A stretch of 64,000 nucleotides of DNA from JAJTFW01 sp046330075 (GCA_046330075.1 JAXLTL010000001.1:1054001-1118000), one strand, 5' to 3'; counted from the stretch's first letter, positions 42,150 through 52,683 are shown. Notes: generated by a model from the letters alone, not told the origin. Numbers and translations: made by a program.

Positions 42150-43685
42150 TCAGAATTTAGTGGTTTTAAACGACAACGTCTCCCTGTCCGTGACCAGGTT
42201 GACAACATAAACCCCATCCGAAATTTCATTCATATAAATCTCCGTCGTATAATACCCTCCCGCCAATACTTCCATCTGTTTTTCGAAAACGATTCTGCCT
42301 TCGATATCAAATAACCGCAACACTCCTTTCTTTCCCTTCAACTGCGCGGCGTTGACGTGAATCATATTCCATTCATGGTTATACCAGGCTTGCATCCATG
42401 CTCCCCTCTCCTCCGCGGGGCTGGGGGTGAGGCCCACAGATAACGTATCACAGGGACTTCCTATCAACGGTCCCATTTCATAGTTGGGATTGTGAGGTAA
42501 GCCGCGGTACGTGCGATGCCCGCCAAGTGGAAAACCGAATAACTGAAAATCACAAGCGGCTCCGGCGCTATCAGGATAATTGATGAAAGATAAATTTGAA
42601 TTTACGACATTATAAAAACCTTGCGAATATGGGTAACCACTTCCCGGTAAATCCGTCCATGCACCAACATATATTTTGCCATCAGGCGCCAGTTTCATCA
42701 TGGCAACGGAAGCACTATCCATAATAGTACTTACCAGTGTTTTTGATGTTGCTATATTTGGTGCCAGTAAATCGTATTGGTAGATAGAAGCTTCATCGAT
42801 TGCCAAAATGCTCATGACATATAGAAAACGATTATTAGGTGAATATACTGCACTCATGTACATTTTATAAGGCCCCGTTGTACTTGGCATTTCAATATTC
42901 ACCGGGTTCGAAATTACACCCGTGCACCTGTCAAAATCGTAGAGTTCGATAAGATTACCCCAGTCGCTTTCAGCGAATTTTGTACCATTAGAATTAAAGG
43001 TGATATCCCCTCCCCCTGATGCCCTCAACGTCCCAACATTCTGCACCGGTTGTGCATAGATCCCATTCGAATCAACCAGATAAACATAAAAGGCATTATC
43101 ATAGGAAGATGAGTAATAATCCCATCTCCTGGTCACCAGCCACCAGTCTTTTCCGTTACCATGTTTTACAGCCATTAATGCATCCTTGGTGGCGGTGGTA
43201 TCGATCAATACATTTTTCTGTGTCACTGCTCCCAACCCATTATTCAATTTCAGATCAACAATACTGTAGTATAAACCGAAATAGGGTCCTGATACACCGG
43301 CAACAAAAACATAAAACGTACTGTCTGTTACTGATTTTGGAACGATTAAAATATCATGGTACCAGCCTTGGCAAACCAACGAATCACCATTTAGCATTTT
43401 TTGATGATTACGGCTTATTAACTTACCTCGTGTTTTTAATGAACTATTATAGGCTGTAGCATTGGTAGATGATCCATAAAACAACAAACTATCCTGAGCA
43501 TCAGCAATCGAAACTGAAGCGGTTAAATAAGCTTCGCTGATTCCAAAATATGAGACAGGGTTGCTAAAGACCACACCCGCACTATCTCCAAAGCACCAGA
43601 CTTTATTGGAGTATTGAGAATAAGCCTTCTTGGTCGGAACAATCAGGATTATTATCAATAATAAATTAACGAACCAATCTCTCAT
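42150..43685 (-). CDS. T9SS-secreted protein with WD-like beta-propeller-type body
   Basis: A 511-residue exported protein with a hydrophobic signal (LLLIIILIVPTKKAYSQ). The body shows regularly spaced strands (WCFGDSAGVVFSNP; GGGDITFNSNGTKFAESDWG; SAVYSPNNRFLYVMS; MMKLAPDGKIYVGAW) like a seven-bladed propeller found in many Bacteroidota surface proteins. The C terminus is a T9SS sorting tail (EWNMIHVNAAQLKGKKGVLR, then GVYVVNLVTD). Its ATG overlaps the stop of the upstream 2296-residue gene by 4 bp (ATGA), so they form an operon. A duplicated fragment of its 3' end lies downstream. Confidence 0.82.
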   Translation of the reverse strand: MRDWFVNLLLIIILIVPTKKAYSQYSNKVWCFGDSAGVVFSNPVSYFGISEAYLTASVSIADAQDSLLFYGSSTNATAYNSSLKTRGKLISRNHQKMLNGDSLVCQGWYHDILIVPKSVTDSTFYVFVAGVSGPYFGLYYSIVDLKLNNGLGAVTQKNVLIDTTATKDALMAVKHGNGKDWWLVTRRWDYYSSSYDNAFYVYLVDSNGIYAQPVQNVGTLRASGGGDITFNSNGTKFAESDWGNLIELYDFDRCTGVISNPVNIEMPSTTGPYKMYMSAVYSPNNRFLYVMSILAIDEASIYQYDLLAPNIATSKTLVSTIMDSASVAMMKLAPDGKIYVGAWTDLPGSGYPYSQGFYNVVNSNLSFINYPDSAGAACDFQLFGFPLGGHRTYRGLPHNPNYEMGPLIGSPCDTLSVGLTPSPAEERGAWMQAWYNHEWNMIHVNAAQLKGKKGVLRLFDIEGRIVFEKQMEVLAGGYYTTEIYMNEISDGVYVVNLVTDRETLSFKTTKF

Positions 43686-46600
43686 TTCAGCTTAATGAAT
43701 TTCTCTAACAGCATTTCTCCGTCTGCATAGTGTAAAGTTACAAAATACAAACCGGGTTTCAGACTGGTTAAAGATAAGATCTTAATATTGCCGGTATTCA
43801 AGATCTCCCGCCCGGAAGGATCGGTTAGCAGAATCCGTTCAACCAAATCTTCGTCTGAATATGTCAATTGAAGCAGATCGGTAGCAGGGTTGGGATGAAC
43901 AGAAAGAATTCTTTGTTTAACCGTTTCCGTAGGTTTTTTGATGCGGGCATCACCCAACGGCCCATCTTCAATTTCCAGTTGCAGCATAGCGCGGGCGAGA
44001 AAGACAGCTTCACCACCAATTAAGTAATGCTGATAAGCGATCTCCGACAAGGTAGCGCTATCTTCTGCACTTAAAATGGAATCGTTGAGGACACTGTGCA
44101 GGTAAGTGGTCAGTACGGTTTTTAGATTTGATTCATAATAATTCGTGTCTTCTACTGTTTCAAGCAGGTCGTAGGCAGCTGCCATTTCCCCCTGTCCGGC
44201 TGATTTTATAATTTTTTGCACCAGGCCAATATTCATACTGTCCAGCTGATTATATTTATAACGATACATGGTGTCGGTACCAGTTCCTTCCAGTCTTGCC
44301 GAATCCAGCAGGCAGAATTTATAGAATGATTGCTGATGATTGTAAAGCAGTAGAGTGGCATACTCGCCTTCTAATCGCAATGTGTCGAATACCAACGATG
44401 AATAACCGCTCATGCGTTGCCATAGCCATGTTTCAGGATCACAACCGGCCCCTTCATCAGCATTGGAGAATGGGTTCAAACCCTGCATCGTAAGCCCATT
44501 GCTGTTTATCGGCGCATTTACATTTGAATAATTTGAAGCTCCATTATGATACCATGAAATTGGTGTATTGTTTAAGATAAATCCTTCCACCCTCAACGCT
44601 GAAGTACCATCCCATTTGTTCGAATAGCCGGTACCATCGGGTGAAGGATTGGGGCTGCCTTGGTAATTTCCTATATAGGAAGGGGTACTGAGATCCCAGC
44701 CAAGAGAAATTCCCTGATCGTATGTGGTGAATTCGTTTTGCGCCAGGATCACAGCGCCGTTATCACCAACGGAATGCAATCCGAATCCCATTCGATTGAA
44801 CGCATTGCAATTAATTCTTGGTGTCACACTTTCCTGTATACGGATACCTGAAACCAAATGGTTTCTGTTGCTCCCATTCACAGTATTGTTGAAGATGTTA
44901 TCAATAATCCTGCAATCCTGTGAATTTACAACCTGAATACCACAGTAATAATTGAAATCATCAGTATCATAGTGAAACCGTAAATTATTATCCTCGGCTC
45001 TTACATTGCCTGCCTGATAAAGTGAAATCCCGATTCTAGCATGATAAAAATCCTCCTGATTATTACCAACATTGTTATCTACCAACAATGCCTGCGCTTT
45101 ATAATAAACAGGAAAAGGGTTCATCAATGAAATGGCAGTTGCATAGTAACTGGTGTTTCCGCCCCACATAGCATCAAAGAAATTATTGCCATGGATATTC
45201 AGCGTTACATCTTCACCAAGGTCATACAGCGAAATTCCTCTGTTGTAATCTTGGAATTCGTTCTCTGACCCAATTTCAATTTCATTGTTTTTACTTTTCT
45301 CAATACGAATACAATTCGTTTCAATTTTTCCATCATGGTTGTTTGCATCGATGCTTAACGTTCCAAATGTATTTTGCTGAATAAGATAATCCGCTTCGCC
45401 TATGCCGAACACACCGTTTTTACAGGCTGTGAAAGTATTCCCTCCATCAAGAGCGCCGACTCTTAATAACCTGTCCCAGTAGATATTTTCATTCTTGAGG
45501 TAAATTCCTGAACCTTGTGGTGCATTAATATTGCTTCCTCTGGAATAAACTAAATCATTGATAGTAGTATTATAAAACTCAGCACCGCTGTTTACCATGA
45601 AAATCCCATAGGTTGACTTTTCAATGATGTTTGGGTTTGCTGTTAAACCGATAATTCCGATTCTTGGCCGCTCAGCATCGTCCAGATTAAAAGCTGCAAA
45701 CTTGTCTTCCAGACTATATGGAGTTAGTAAAGCGCCATTGGATCTTGTAAATAAATTTCCGGTAATCAGAAAATTATCTTGTTGTCCATTACTTACAAGA
45801 GTTGGATTTTTAAAGATGTTTATATCAATATAGTTATCTTCAAATGTATTATCGGTGATTGCATATTCTGAGTTACGTGTAATGTTTATGGCATTTACTG
45901 CATTTTTAACTGTACAGCCATTCATTTCAAGGTTTGCCGGGGTTCGCTCTGCTTCTTTATCCAGCAATATGCCTTCCCACATTTTATTCCCGCAAGCACT
46001 TAGCGTACAATTGTTCAATGTTAAGGTTCTGCGACCGTTTATTTCAACTGAAGCAGTCGGACCAAACTCAACATTACATCCATCTATTTCCAGATCAATT
46101 CCGTCCAACAATAAGTTGTTTGATGCATCAAAAACATTTGAAAGTACTTTGAAATCGCCATTGATTACAATAGTTGCAGCACCGGGATCGCAAGCAATTC
46201 TGGCGCTGAAATGATCACCTGCCCCGGTAAAAGTGTAAGTAACATTCATATCAGGTTGGCCAAAACATTGATCTGCCAGGTTATCAGCATAATTATAATA
46301 AACAAGGTGTTCCCCTCCATCATTAATTGCTATCGGATTTATACCAATTATCCCAGTGCCTGTAATCGGGCAGCAATCAATTACTTCTATCTGAATTGAA
46401 GCAGCAGATGTACAGGCAGGCAATGATGTTCCGCTTGCAGCTATAGTTAAAACTATATTGTTAATCCCCACTGATAAAAGACTATGATCTATAGATATGG
46501 TTGATCCGGTTGCGCCAGGATCGATAGACCAATCATAAGTATAAGAATATCCTGCCGCGGAAGTAAATTCCGCTTCCAGATCTACATCTGTTCCATCACA

Positions 46601-49600
46601 TATGCTGATATCATCGCCCAATGATAAATGGTCGACGGGTACGATAACAGTTACTGATGTGCTTTGCCAGCAGGATTGATCAGTAACATATACAGTATAA
46701 GTGGTAGATTTTTCCGGATGGACGTTGATTTGATTGCAGAAGGGAGTGTTTTGCGCACATGCAGAGCTTACCAAACCGCTATCTACAGCCGGTGCCCATA
46801 TCCAGCTCAGAGAACCAGCATTAGGACTTGTACAACTTGCGCTCAACTGTATGTCCGCGCTTCCTGTTGCAGGACAAAAGATGATTTGATTTTGCCCATT
46901 AATGGTATAGTTACCGGAAGTTATTGCCAGATTGGAAATATTTTCATGAACGGTAAGCGTTACAGGAGTACAGGTGCTGCAAGGTGAAATAGTATAAATT
47001 CCTGCTACGGTTGCTGATACCTGATACGTCAGATGATTACTTTGAGCGTTTAAAACAAGTGGGCCAGTTATGCTCAAATTAGGATCCGTACACGTTGGGG
47101 CGATCGATGTTAAATTGTTTTCAACAACGAGTGTAGTAGAACTACCTGTGCAAATCTCATCATCCGTAAGCCTTGATATGTCATAAGGCGCGTTTGATTC
47201 AAGATATAGTAATGAGAAAGGTGGCATATCAACTGCATCAATTGAGCCTGGTAGTGTTATCCAATTGGGAGACTCTGAGCGCAGCTCATTCAAGTCATCT
47301 ATTCCTGGTTGCACAGTTTGAGCATCGCCAAGGATTGCATAAGACAAGTCATTCGCGCTGATTAATGTTGAATTAAAATCTGCATTCGATTGGCCGTTCA
47401 GCACATTCGTAAACAAATCAATCACTTGAGTAAAAGCACATAAATTCAAGATTAGAATTGCCTGGTGACCATTCGGCTTATTAAAAAGCCAACCATATAA
47501 TGCTGGGTGTTGGGTAGGGATATTGTTTGCATCTACCAGAAGGTGAGCGTTTGGGAATTCAATTTGCTGAGCGGTAGTTGCATTTTGAATAGCCCTTGCA
47601 ACGTAATCCAATGATGTGCCAAGTGCAGTAAATTCTCCTTGCCTCGTAACGTAAGAAGTGGGCAACAAGCCATGGCAATTTACCGGATCAAATGCGTTAG
47701 AGTTTTCAAATATGTTTCCAAAAACCGCATCAGAAAGCATCGTATGTGTGGTCACTTTCGCAATTTCATCGGTCTCAAGATATGTAAGTGACATTGCAGC
47801 ATTATAAAGTCCATGCATCCATGTGCCAAGACGAATATCGTCTCCATCATCGAGATTAAACTCAGTAACCCAGATTTCAAAAGGATGGCTGTGTCCAAGA
47901 TTATAATTTTGAATGGTAGATATAGCCCCAGTTTTTAATTCGTCTCTTTCATTAAAAGGGATGGTTAAAAACTGTTCCTGCATTGCGTTTGGAACGGATG
48001 TTCCCGGGCAATTTGTGGTGCCTTCGAATGTATAGTCATGAATGGTAATGGCATCAAGGTGATGGTTTGGAGGTAAATTGTTCAACAATTTATCAAGCCA
48101 AAGTCGTTGCCGTCCTGGTCCATTTTCCGATTGCTTTGATCCTACACATGCTATCTTCAGGTTTGACATGCCTGGTGCTGGTATGGATTTTAGTGCCATA
48201 GCCCAACCTTCGGCTGCTATCGAGTAGTCATCAACAGATGGAAAAGCTTCTTTATATTGTTCGTTGCCTAAATAAAACTCATTACCGAATTCAACATATC
48301 TTACCGCAAGATTGACTTCATTGTATCTGTATAAAGATGCTGCTTCATATTCAAATTTTGAAGTCATCAGGTTCAATGTTATTAACGGACGGGCTGCAAT
48401 AAATTCGAGGTTTTGAGCAACATAAGCTGGTTCATTTCCTACTCTATTCATCGGTAGTTTAAACTCGTTAAATAGATACTTCCATCCAAAAGGTAAATCC
48501 TTTTCAATAATCGGGTAACCGGTTTTCCAATCGACATAATTACTATGCCTGCCGGGAGGAAACCTTAGATGCGTAATTGAGGTTCTACTTAATATTCTTG
48601 AGCTCACATCAGCTAATATTTGCCATGACTGAATGGGATTGCCCGCATCATCACATGTAGTTGTATTGTTTCCATTGTAACCGAAAAAATCTTCCTGCAT
48701 CGTTCTTGTTGATGCAGATAATTGAGCTGTAATTACAGTTGTAGAGGATAGTTGTGCCCAAACAATTTTCTGAAATGATTGCACATTTAGTTTGCTTAAA
48801 ATCGAACCTGTGAACTTGTTTCCAAAGATAGAGTCTTTACCTAAATCCTTCCAAAGCGTTCCGTTCCAATTCGCAATGGTTAGGTTTGTAGTATCAAATA
48901 CACCACATCCCAGACTATCCCAGTATACTCTTATTTTTACATTGCTAGAACCGGTGATTCTGTTGAATAGCCAATATCCACAAGTTGATAAATATCCGAT
49001 TGTTGAATCAGAATTTGAAGTTTCTCCATGATTTCGATTAATGTATTCACATTGAAAAGCGTCCGTTGAATTTGAAGGAGGGCTCATTGATAAAGGGAAA
49101 AATCCATATAGTGCCCCCACCGGAAACACAAAAGCCGTATTGCCGATTTTCTTCACCGGACCATCTACAAAACTCTGGTTGCTGGCACCGTTACAGGTGG
49201 TGGCCGCTTTGAGGGTGATGACGGAATCTGTGCTGATGATGCCGTTTACAAAGGTGATGGAAGAGTCGATGGTCATAGCTCGGTCGAGTTGAACATTCCC
49301 ACCATCTTTATTAATTTCAAGTTTACTTATGGCATAAGCAGCGCCCCCTCCGATGGTTTGAGCTTGAGTGCCGGTTAAAATCACTTTGCCCGAACTGGCA
49401 TTAAAAACAACTTTGTTGTTGTTGATGGTAATATCACCAGCAAAGTAACTGTTTCCTTTGTAGGCCACCTGAATATTATTGCTGCCTGTTGTAAAGATTA
49501 CTTCTCCGTTGAAGTGGTCTCCCGCATCATTGGCAAACCGAAACGCTCTTGAGGCATCCTGGTTTTCGATGGTTACTGCTGCGTTAAATACATTGCCTCC

Positions 49601-50572
49601 ATAGTTATAACTGTTAGTGGATGCGGTAGTTTTAATAAAGGTACACTCTCCATTAAATGTATTATTTTTTAAGAGGATACTGGGAGAAGTAACAGACATC
49701 GCCCCCGGAAAGGTACAAGAATCGATGCTGATCAATGCTGATCCCGTTCCGGTTAATTGGTTCGCATTAGCATTATCCTGCACCAATCCTTTAATTGTGA
49801 TTCTTCCTGCTGTAATCCCTGTGGAACCTGTTTCAAGGTGGCCTTCTTCTACCAGATCAGCGGTTGTGGTTTGTGCGCAAAAGGTGATACTTCCGGTACT
49901 GTGTGTGCAGTTCAGATATACAGTATTGTTGAAAATGGCATGACTGCCCTGTGATACTTCAATGGGGCCGGAGGAAGTGCAGATAAATTCAACGGTGCTG
50001 TTGAAGGCATCTGCATTGGTTTGCCCTAACCGTAAAGTGGAACTTCCGCTTTTTTTGATGGTGACCGGTGCATTGAACGTACACCCGCCTTCTCCCCAAC
50101 CGTTGGAAGTGCCGTTGTGTTCGAAAGAACAGGTTCCGTCGAAAGTGCCGCCGCTGAATTTAATCTGCCCCGTGATGCAATCAATGGTACAGTCAGAATT
50201 GGTACCCTGAAAGTAGGCGTAGGTACCACGAATGATCAATGTTCCATTGCTGATGGAGCCACCATTGAGGGAGGCTCTTGAAGAAATAGTAAGTTGACGT
50301 GTATTGAGATCAATTGCTCTTCCGGAAATCACCAATCTGTTGATCGATACATTGCTGTTCAGTTGCACCGTTTGGTTGCCGCTGCCATCGCTGATGTTTA
50401 CTGTATCATTAGTGCTTGGTACACCCGACGGCGACCAGTTGCTGGAAGTAGTCCATGCGGAGCTGGTGTTGCCGGTCCAGGTATAATTACCGGCAAAGGA
50501 GGATGTGCTGTTCAGCACAAAGATCATGGCTATACAGATGGCCGCCACGAGCCTGTTGAAGGAGGTGTTCAT
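43682..50572 (-). CDS. 2296-residue T9SS-secreted multidomain protein with clan GH-A-like hydrolase and beta-helix
   Basis: The protein begins with a signal peptide (FVLNSTSSFAG) and a YTWTGNTSSAWTTSSNWSPS start typical of beta-solenoid surface proteins (about 28-610). At about 620-1110 a glycoside-hydrolase-like TIM barrel is suggested: TRTMQEDFFGYNGN, ITHLRFPPGRHSNYVDW, VEFGNEFYLG (Glu near 760, acid/base) and IWVTEFNLDDGDD (Glu near 903, nucleophile), the pattern of clan GH-A families such as GH39 or GH51. Next come Ig/PKD-like modules (about 1130-1450), a right-handed parallel beta-helix (about 1450-2080) and a T9SS tail (RILSVHPNPATDLLQL, LKPGLYFVTLHYADGE). A surface polysaccharide-binding and hydrolysing role fits; the substrate is unknown. 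Confidence 0.8.
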   Translation of the reverse strand: MNTSFNRLVAAICIAMIFVLNSTSSFAGNYTWTGNTSSAWTTSSNWSPSGVPSTNDTVNISDGSGNQTVQLNSNVSINRLVISGRAIDLNTRQLTISSRASLNGGSISNGTLIIRGTYAYFQGTNSDCTIDCITGQIKFSGGTFDGTCSFEHNGTSNGWGEGGCTFNAPVTIKKSGSSTLRLGQTNADAFNSTVEFICTSSGPIEVSQGSHAIFNNTVYLNCTHSTGSITFCAQTTTADLVEEGHLETGSTGITAGRITIKGLVQDNANANQLTGTGSALISIDSCTFPGAMSVTSPSILLKNNTFNGECTFIKTTASTNSYNYGGNVFNAAVTIENQDASRAFRFANDAGDHFNGEVIFTTGSNNIQVAYKGNSYFAGDITINNNKVVFNASSGKVILTGTQAQTIGGGAAYAISKLEINKDGGNVQLDRAMTIDSSITFVNGIISTDSVITLKAATTCNGASNQSFVDGPVKKIGNTAFVFPVGALYGFFPLSMSPPSNSTDAFQCEYINRNHGETSNSDSTIGYLSTCGYWLFNRITGSSNVKIRVYWDSLGCGVFDTTNLTIANWNGTLWKDLGKDSIFGNKFTGSILSKLNVQSFQKIVWAQLSSTTVITAQLSASTRTMQEDFFGYNGNNTTTCDDAGNPIQSWQILADVSSRILSRTSITHLRFPPGRHSNYVDWKTGYPIIEKDLPFGWKYLFNEFKLPMNRVGNEPAYVAQNLEFIAARPLITLNLMTSKFEYEAASLYRYNEVNLAVRYVEFGNEFYLGNEQYKEAFPSVDDYSIAAEGWAMALKSIPAPGMSNLKIACVGSKQSENGPGRQRLWLDKLLNNLPPNHHLDAITIHDYTFEGTTNCPGTSVPNAMQEQFLTIPFNERDELKTGAISTIQNYNLGHSHPFEIWVTEFNLDDGDDIRLGTWMHGLYNAAMSLTYLETDEIAKVTTHTMLSDAVFGNIFENSNAFDPVNCHGLLPTSYVTRQGEFTALGTSLDYVARAIQNATTAQQIEFPNAHLLVDANNIPTQHPALYGWLFNKPNGHQAILILNLCAFTQVIDLFTNVLNGQSNADFNSTLISANDLSYAILGDAQTVQPGIDDLNELRSESPNWITLPGSIDAVDMPPFSLLYLESNAPYDISRLTDDEICTGSSTTLVVENNLTSIAPTCTDPNLSITGPLVLNAQSNHLTYQVSATVAGIYTISPCSTCTPVTLTVHENISNLAITSGNYTINGQNQIIFCPATGSADIQLSASCTSPNAGSLSWIWAPAVDSGLVSSACAQNTPFCNQINVHPEKSTTYTVYVTDQSCWQSTSVTVIVPVDHLSLGDDISICDGTDVDLEAEFTSAAGYSYTYDWSIDPGATGSTISIDHSLLSVGINNIVLTIAASGTSLPACTSAASIQIEVIDCCPITGTGIIGINPIAINDGGEHLVYYNYADNLADQCFGQPDMNVTYTFTGAGDHFSARIACDPGAATIVINGDFKVLSNVFDASNNLLLDGIDLEIDGCNVEFGPTASVEINGRRTLTLNNCTLSACGNKMWEGILLDKEAERTPANLEMNGCTVKNAVNAINITRNSEYAITDNTFEDNYIDINIFKNPTLVSNGQQDNFLITGNLFTRSNGALLTPYSLEDKFAAFNLDDAERPRIGIIGLTANPNIIEKSTYGIFMVNSGAEFYNTTINDLVYSRGSNINAPQGSGIYLKNENIYWDRLLRVGALDGGNTFTACKNGVFGIGEADYLIQQNTFGTLSIDANNHDGKIETNCIRIEKSKNNEIEIGSENEFQDYNRGISLYDLGEDVTLNIHGNNFFDAMWGGNTSYYATAISLMNPFPVYYKAQALLVDNNVGNNQEDFYHARIGISLYQAGNVRAEDNNLRFHYDTDDFNYYCGIQVVNSQDCRIIDNIFNNTVNGSNRNHLVSGIRIQESVTPRINCNAFNRMGFGLHSVGDNGAVILAQNEFTTYDQGISLGWDLSTPSYIGNYQGSPNPSPDGTGYSNKWDGTSALRVEGFILNNTPISWYHNGASNYSNVNAPINSNGLTMQGLNPFSNADEGAGCDPETWLWQRMSGYSSLVFDTLRLEGEYATLLLYNHQQSFYKFCLLDSARLEGTGTDTMYRYKYNQLDSMNIGLVQKIIKSAGQGEMAAAYDLLETVEDTNYYESNLKTVLTTYLHSVLNDSILSAEDSATLSEIAYQHYLIGGEAVFLARAMLQLEIEDGPLGDARIKKPTETVKQRILSVHPNPATDLLQLTYSDEDLVERILLTDPSGREILNTGNIKILSLTSLKPGLYFVTLHYADGEMLLEKFIKLK

Positions 50573-50640
50573 GGGTAATGAAAGGTTAGGTTATTGAAAT
50601 GAATATGAAAGGCGAAAAAAGTCCACCTGTAATTTTGAGT

Positions 50641-51045
50641 TTAATTGGACACAAAGGCATACTCACTGCCCCAGCCGGCACCTACTCGTCGGAGCCGTAC
50701 TTTGCCAAAGCGTAAATCGGTCTCGGCAAATGTGCCAACGTTGAGGTACAACTTCAGCCCTTCGCGGTTCCAGCTAAATCCGGATGGAAGTCCTGTGGTT
50801 ACATCATAACCGAAAGTATAATTCACCAGGTTGGTACTATCCGCTTCACTACCCAGTTGAATCTCCACGGCATCCAGATCATTTGTGTCCGGCAGGAGTA
50901 CAAAAAATACTCCTTTCACCATTCCACCCGTATCCGGTGTCAGACTTACGGTAGCATCTTCAGGGGTTTGCGCAGCTACATAAATCGGCGCGAGCAGTAT
51001 CAAAGAGAATAAAACTACTCTTAATTTCAAATTGAATTTTTTCAT
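50641..51045 (-). CDS. Small exported protein upstream of the T9SS operon
   Basis: A 134-residue protein with a signal peptide (LRVVLFSLILLAPIYVAAQ) and a beta-rich mature part (TVSLTPDTGGMVKGVFFVLL; GSEADSTNLVNYTFGYD). It has no sorting tail and no family I recognise. It lies 68 bp upstream of the 2296-residue protein gene on the same strand and may be co-transcribed, suggesting a role beside it at the surface. Confidence 0.65.
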   Translation of the reverse strand: MKKFNLKLRVVLFSLILLAPIYVAAQTPEDATVSLTPDTGGMVKGVFFVLLPDTNDLDAVEIQLGSEADSTNLVNYTFGYDVTTGLPSGFSWNREGLKLYLNVGTFAETDLRFGKVRLRRVGAGWGSEYAFVSN

Positions 51046-51525
51046 GGTATTAAAAAATTTGGTTCACCGAATGTAAACAGAAAATTGGTTTTTGCAAGGA
51101 TTTTATTGTTAAATTTTGTTTAGGGGGTGGAAAGTGGGGTGATAGAATGGCAATCCGCTGATCAATAATTATCGATGTTTCAACTTTTATCCTGTAGTAT
51201 CATCTCTCTTCAAATTGCTGGCTAGCGTTTTGCCATTCATCCATTTAGACAAGGACCGATATTTGACATTAAAGCATTGATATTCAATGTCATTAAGGAC
51301 TTTTTTTTTAAAAAGTTTAATTCTATTTAAACTCGTACTAATCATAACTTTGGCATGAAACACGAACAACTACTATAATATTGATCAACAAATACTTAAG
51401 TCGATTTACCCATCAAACAACCATAAAATCAATTATTTGCCTGCTATTAAAGTGTGGATTTGTTTTTTTTTCGCATCTTTGCGGCCCCGTGTTTGGAGAA
51501 CCCGGGGGATTAAACAAAAAACAAT
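51046..51525. other. 480-bp AT-rich intergenic region with rpsP promoter area
   Basis: Divergent spacer between the small exported protein and rpsP. GCATCTTTGC at 51473-51482, 43 bp before the rpsP ATG, resembles a Bacteroidota -7 box. A 60-codon minus-strand frame here looks random. I see no RNA gene. Confidence 0.5.
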
Positions 51526-52065
51526 ATGCCAACAAAAATCAGATTACAGCGTCATGGTAAGAAGGGAATGCCTTTCTACCATATTGTGGTGGCAGATAGT
51601 CGTGCTCCGAGAGATGGACGTTTCATTGAAAGAATCGGTTCTTATAACCCGATTTCCAATCCTGCTATCATCGATATCGATGTGAACAAAGCTACGGATT
51701 GGGTAATGAAAGGCGCTCAGCCCACCGACACGACTCGTGCTATCCTTAGTTACAAAGGTATCCTGTACCGTGTACACCTGAACAAAGGTGTTGCGAAAGG
51801 AAAATTAACCCAAGAGCAGGCCGATGCAAAATTCGACCTCTGGATGCAGGAGAAGTCAAACAAAATTGATGCAAAGAAAAAGCGCGTTGCTGACGAAAAA
51901 TCCAAAGTGATGACTTCACGTCTCACACAGGAGGCGAAAGTGAACGAAGCCCGTATCGAAGCCCGTAAGCAGAAAGAAGCTGAAGCTGCTCTTGCCGCTC
52001 AGGCTCCTGCCGAAGGTGCTGAAGAAGCTGCTCCTGCCGAAGGCGAAGCACCTGCTGAGGCTTAA
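51526..52065 (+). CDS. rpsP: 30S ribosomal protein S16 with Ala/Glu-rich tail
   Basis: A 179-residue protein. The first 80 residues are S16: MPTKIRLQRHGKKGMPFYHI, VVADSRAPRDGRFIERIGSY, then DWVMKGAQPTDTTRAILSYK. The rest is a Lys/Glu helix and an Ala/Glu/Pro-rich end (AQAPAEGAEEAAPAEGEAPA), an extension common in Bacteroidota but absent from enteric S16 (about 82 residues). S16 assembles early in the 30S subunit. It is followed by a terminator and then rimM, the usual S16-RimM neighbourhood. Confidence 0.96.
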   Translation: MPTKIRLQRHGKKGMPFYHIVVADSRAPRDGRFIERIGSYNPISNPAIIDIDVNKATDWVMKGAQPTDTTRAILSYKGILYRVHLNKGVAKGKLTQEQADAKFDLWMQEKSNKIDAKKKRVADEKSKVMTSRLTQEAKVNEARIEARKQKEAEAALAAQAPAEGAEEAAPAEGEAPAEA

Positions 52066-52086
52066 TTCTTCCCTGATAACTTATTT

Positions 52087-52112
52087 GAAGGCTGTCGGTT
52101 CCGGCAGCCTTC
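52087..52112 (+). terminator. Terminator after rpsP
   Basis: GAAGGCTGTCGG and CCGGCAGCCTTC form a 12-bp stem with one G-U pair and a two-base TT turn, followed by TTCATTTTT. A TAATATCTTTAC box follows before rimM, so rimM may also have its own promoter. Confidence 0.75.
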
Positions 52113-52148
52113 TTCATTTTTAATATCTTTACATCTACATCGCTTCAT

Positions 52149-52682
52149 ATGTCTGATCGTACAGCATATTTTCAGTTAGGCACTTTGCTTCGCACGCACG
52201 GAGTGAAAGGAGATTTTATTGCCGCACTGGATACGGATAGCCCTGCCCGTTATAAAAAACTGAGCGTAGTGTATCTGGAAGTGGATGAAGTATTGAAAGA
52301 ATACAATGTTTCTAAAATTTCAGTAAAGGAGAAGGAACGGTCGGCGACACTGCACCTGCAGGGTATCGAAGATATGACCACTGCCGAAAACTACCTGAAA
52401 TGCAAGTTGTTTCTCCCCCTTTCCATGTTACCCAAACTACGCGGCAAAAAATTTTATTTTCATGAAATTACAGGGTTTACCGTACAGGATAAAACATTAG
52501 GAACACTCGGCCCGATCACTACTGTATATGACCGTTCAGAACAGCCCGTAGTGGAATTTGAATACAAAGAAAAAAGAGTCCTTTTCCCCTGTCACGATAA
52601 ACTGATTGTTAAAATAGACCGGGAGAACCGGGTTTTCCACACTGATCTCCCTGACGGATTGGTAGAGCTTTATCTCGAATAA
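52149..52682 (+). CDS. rimM: Ribosome maturation factor RimM
   Basis: A 177-residue protein that binds S19 and helps 16S rRNA processing in the 30S head. The N-terminal RimM domain starts FQLGTLLRTHGVKGDFIAAL and the C-terminal PRC-barrel domain has KFYFHEITGFTVQDKTLGTL, ending LPDGLVELYLE. Length and order are normal. It lies 83 bp after rpsP and is convergent with the following lipoprotein gene (1-bp gap). Confidence 0.93.
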   Translation: MSDRTAYFQLGTLLRTHGVKGDFIAALDTDSPARYKKLSVVYLEVDEVLKEYNVSKISVKEKERSATLHLQGIEDMTTAENYLKCKLFLPLSMLPKLRGKKFYFHEITGFTVQDKTLGTLGPITTVYDRSEQPVVEFEYKEKRVLFPCHDKLIVKIDRENRVFHTDLPDGLVELYLE

Positions 52683-52683
52683 C

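Noticed and set aside
51187..51369. 60-codon minus-strand frame in the rpsP spacer
   Set aside because: Short, lies in AT-rich promoter DNA and has no recognisable pattern.
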